DNA of 14,892 nucleotides. Source: JBDIAR01 sp039812545 (GTDB lineage Bacteria; Actinomycetota; Actinomycetes; Actinomycetales; Dermatophilaceae). Positions within the stretch are counted from its first letter, which is position 1, and every line of letters begins with the position of its first letter. Position numbers and translations under genes: made by a program. The DNA lies in the NCBI GenBank assembly GCA_039812545.1, contig JBDIAR010000083.1, positions 1 through 14,892 on the forward strand. Reading direction: 5' to 3'. Below are positions 13,897 to 14,892 of the stretch, piece after piece. The notes under the pieces are model-generated. The model ran no database searches and was not told the origin of the DNA. It worked only from the letters and a program-made list of their open reading frames with translations.

Positions 13897-14736
13897 TCAC
13901 TTCTGCTGGTCGGCGCGGCCCTTGAAGTCGTCCATGGTGTGGTAGACGCCGATGATGTTGCCGGCGATGAAGTCCCGCACGCCCACGGGCACCAGGCCCT
14001 TCATGATCTCGCTGAGCTGCACGGTGCGCGGCATGATGACGAACGCGCCGCCGGACAGCATCGCCTTCCAGGCCTCGTTGACGACGTCCTTGGGTTCGAG
14101 GATCGGCAGCAGCGGCGCGGACTTGGCGCCGTCGAACATCCCGGTGTTGATGTAGTACGGGCAGACCGTGGTCACTTTCACGTGCTTGGCGCCGGCCTGT
14201 TCGAGTTCGAGCCGCACCGAGTCGGACCAGCCGATGACCGCCCACTTGCTGCCGGCATACGCGGCCATCCGCGGGTTCGGGGTGAACCCAGCGGCGGAGG
14301 CGAGGTTGACCAGCCGGCAGTCGGTGCCGGAGGCGACCATCGCGGGCAGGAACTCGCGGGCGACGTACATCGGCGCCAGGGTGTTGATGTCGACGGTGAA
14401 CTTCGTGTCGCGCCGGGAATCGGTCTCCCAGAAGTAACTGTTGCCGCGCACGACACCGGCGTTGTTGATCAGGATCTCGATGTCGCCGACCTCCGAGCGG
14501 ACCCGGTCGGCCGCCGCCTCGATGCCGTCCAGGTCGCTGACGTCGACGATGTCCGCGGACACCTCGGCAGCACCGGTGCCGGCGAGTTCGTGCGCGGTCT
14601 TCTCCAGCGCGGCGGCGTTGACGTCCCACAGGACGACCGCGTCGGCGCCCTCGGAAATGGCGCGTTCGGCGAACATCCGGCCCATCCCCATGGCGGCACC
14701 GGTGACGAGGACCTTCTTACCCTTGACGGATTTCAT
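13897..14736 (-). CDS. SDR-family NAD(P)-dependent oxidoreductase
   Basis: This 279-residue short-chain dehydrogenase has the classical Rossmann motif T-G-A-A-M-G-M-G (12-19), N-N-A-G (91-94), N118, S147, Y160 and K164, so the catalytic tetrad is complete. D38 at the end of the second strand (V-V-L-W-D) favours NAD(H) over NADP(H). The region after the active site (VCPYYINTGMFDGAKSAPLLP) resembles retinol/long-chain alcohol dehydrogenase-type SDRs, but the substrate cannot be read from the sequence. AGGAG (14742-14746) lies 5 nt from the ATG. It precedes purU on the same strand with a 47-nt gap; no shared pathway is evident. Confidence 0.9.
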   Translation of the reverse strand: MKSVKGKKVLVTGAAMGMGRMFAERAISEGADAVVLWDVNAAALEKTAHELAGTGAAEVSADIVDVSDLDGIEAAADRVRSEVGDIEILINNAGVVRGNSYFWETDSRRDTKFTVDINTLAPMYVAREFLPAMVASGTDCRLVNLASAAGFTPNPRMAAYAGSKWAVIGWSDSVRLELEQAGAKHVKVTTVCPYYINTGMFDGAKSAPLLPILEPKDVVNEAWKAMLSGGAFVIMPRTVQLSEIMKGLVPVGVRDFIAGNIIGVYHTMDDFKGRADQQK

Positions 14737-14869
14737 CGTTGCTCCTGCATGAGACGAGACGGGGCGCTGTGCTGGGGGGTGGTTCGTCGGCCCGCGCCGA
14801 CAGTTTGGGACTCATCCTGACAGGTCTGGCCCGTATGCCGGGCCCGGAGTGGCCCAACTCTCGCCCGCG

Positions 14870-14892
14870 CCCCCTCGTCAACCCCCTCGTCA
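14870..14892. repeat. Short tandem repeat at the window edge
   Basis: CCCCCTCGTCAA (14870-14881) is followed by CCCCCTCGTCA (14882-14892), a 12-bp period cut off by the window end. It may continue beyond. With only two copies visible its nature is undecided. Confidence 0.5.

Larger units (their letters stand above)
320..14839. repeat. Dispersed iterated heptamer GTATGCC/GGCATAC (32 copies)
   Basis: GTATGCC on the plus strand starts at 320, 3522, 3872, 5070, 5485, 6568, 6912, 8630, 9488, 9637, 10800, 11254, 11759, 13366, 13859 and 14833. GGCATAC starts at 1179, 2059, 4395, 4409, 4440, 4879, 6803, 7877, 9454, 9963, 9998, 10441, 12748, 13220, 13602 and 14254. In 25 of 32 the next base makes GTATGCCG. 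Eight copies lie outside genes. The count is by eye and may miss a copy. Confidence 0.9.

Noticed and set aside
14838..14847. CCGGGCCCGG palindrome upstream of the SDR gene as an operator
   Set aside because: A 10-bp GC-only palindrome is expected by chance in DNA of this composition.

Overview
The window is GC-rich (roughly 70% by eye) and comes from an actinobacterium. Gene order and content match the cell-wall and cell-division cluster that lies near oriC in this phylum. In Mycobacterium tuberculosis that cluster runs pstP, rodA, pbpA, pknA, pknB, trpG, a DUF881 gene, crgA, a short gene, ppiA, cwsA. A class E sortase, a rhomboid protease with a zinc-ribbon N-terminus, a PASTA domain on PknA and GTG/ATG starts with ATGA overlaps suggest Micrococcales, perhaps near Intrasporangiaceae or Dermatophilaceae. 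The family placement is an inference.

Layout. (1) 1-6379, plus strand: the 3' tail of a gene in the pstP position, then rodA, pbpA and pknA, each joined by a 4-bp ATGA overlap, then pknB after a 109-nt spacer holding tandem repeats. This unit pairs a SEDS glycosyltransferase with its class B PBP and two membrane Ser/Thr kinases that carry PASTA (muropeptide-sensing) domains. (2) 6414-9370, minus strand: a second unit, read as DUF881 protein, class E sortase, 60-aa membrane protein, RelB-like antitoxin, RelE toxin, and TrpG/PabA glutamine amidotransferase. The toxin-antitoxin pair looks inserted into an otherwise conserved order. (3) 9371-9547: a divergent control region with a perfect 11-bp inverted repeat. 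(4) crgA on the plus strand, converging on and overlapping the rhomboid gene, whose 3' end contains DnaA-box sequences. ppiA lies upstream of the rhomboid gene on the same strand. (5) A plus-strand 314-aa protein built of 11-residue apolipoprotein/LEA-type repeats around one membrane helix. It occupies the position of cwsA and is followed by a strong terminator hairpin. (6) A 431-nt non-coding gap with hairpins and an 18-bp palindrome. (7) purU and an SDR oxidoreductase on the minus strand, which are not part of the classical cluster.

The strongest unexplained signal is a non-palindromic heptamer, GTATGCC/GGCATAC, usually extended to GTATGCCG. By hand I count 32 copies, 16 in each orientation, about one per 465 bp, where base composition predicts one or two. 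It occurs in all codon phases, forces rare codons (TAT, GCA, ATA, GTA), and is over-represented between genes. This looks like a genome-wide iterated DNA element comparable in style to HIP1 or to DNA-uptake sequences.
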